This document shows, one piece after another, positions 14,617 to 15,004 of a DNA stretch of 15,004 bases (positions within the stretch are counted from its first letter, which is position 1; each line of letters opens with the position of its first letter). The DNA comes from an uncultured Phycisphaerales bacterium. Its GTDB lineage: Bacteria > Planctomycetota > Phycisphaerae > WQYP01. The notes under the pieces were generated by a model. The model ran no database searches, was not told where the DNA came from, and saw only the letters and a program-made list of their open reading frames with translations. The DNA lies in contig CALCHA010000046.1 of the NCBI GenBank assembly GCA_937901265.1, forward strand, positions 1 to 15,004, in the 5' to 3' direction. The translations under genes were made by a program, and so were the position numbers.

Positions 14617-15004
14617 AACGAAATGTCTATTAAGTAAACGCCATGCCAAAGCACGCTGGCGACTTGGAAATATTCCCCGCCCCATGATTCTGACGCATCC
14701 CCCGGTTATCCCATCAGCTCGTCGCAGTTTGTCGCGACCCGCCAGACACCTTGTCGGTGCGCCCCGCCCCGCGAGGACGAACGACACGCAGATTCTCCGC
14801 CGAGCGACTCTTCCTTGCACTGGCACAACCCTTGCTTTCCCCTTTCCCGTCTCCATTGACAACTTTATACAGCCCTCAGCGTTGCCTCGGCCGGGGCCGG
14901 TTCGGACGTTGCCGTGCCAGCCGGGGCATCCACAAACACCCACTTGCTACCTACCTACCCCATTAAACGTCTCTCCTCAATTCTTCCTTCCGAGACGTGG
15001 CCCG
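14617..15004. other. Stretch without a supported gene
   Basis: No frame here gives a protein with family-like sequence, a good start site and sensible composition. Present are TTGACA at 14855-14860 on the plus strand with no -10 at the right distance, a CTAC-CTAC run near 14948-14958, and an inverted repeat ACGTCTC/GAGACGT (14967-14973 and 14992-14998, 18-base loop). On the minus strand an AGGAGA site is followed by an ATG that meets a stop after one further codon. I cannot exclude a small RNA. The far upstream promoter of the DUF1328 gene may lie in the first part. Confidence 0.5.

Noticed and set aside
14855..14874. TTGACA with TATACA considered as a promoter
   Set aside because: Only 4 bases separate the two elements, far below a workable spacer, and no other -10 box lies at the right distance.

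Overview
The window is GC-rich bacterial chromosome, densely packed with conserved genes. Secreted or predicted carbohydrate-active enzymes (GH29, GH1-like), a soluble histidine kinase, an orphan receiver and clade-restricted secreted and small proteins are compatible with Planctomycetota, perhaps class Phycisphaerae. That placement is inference from gene content and style; there is no rRNA or other marker here. No tRNA, rRNA, CRISPR array, transposase, phage gene or recognisable defence system is present.

Layout. Positions 62-2429 hold two convergent genes: a secreted alpha-L-fucosidase (GH29, + strand) and a D-3-phosphoglycerate dehydrogenase-type oxidoreductase (- strand). Upstream of the dehydrogenase on the same strand is a 445-residue exported protein of unknown function. 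It carries an in-frame tandem duplication and ends in a clear rho-independent terminator (2525-2568). A divergent intergenic region (3947-4132) separates it from a + strand block: soluble sensor histidine kinase, RsmB-type rRNA cytosine methyltransferase, and stand-alone receiver protein. The kinase and receiver flank the methyltransferase and could form a two-component pair, although neither shows its input or output. Next come an 87-residue unknown protein (- strand) and a divergent DinB-like protein (+ strand).

From 8011 to 14548 everything lies on the - strand. In transcription order it is a 57-residue DUF1328/YtjA-type membrane protein, Mfd transcription-repair coupling factor, a GH1-like glycoside hydrolase, and an exported SurA/PpiC-type peptidyl-prolyl isomerase. 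The gaps of about 125-230 bases argue against one tight operon. The last ~390 bases (14617-15004) contain no gene that I can support.

The genes are mostly housekeeping (Mfd, RsmB, dehydrogenase) mixed with envelope, export and carbohydrate functions. The least explained items are the repeat-bearing exported protein, the simple-sequence insertion inside Mfd, the 87-residue unknown protein, and the structured leader of the DUF1328 gene. I found no convincing novel multi-gene system.
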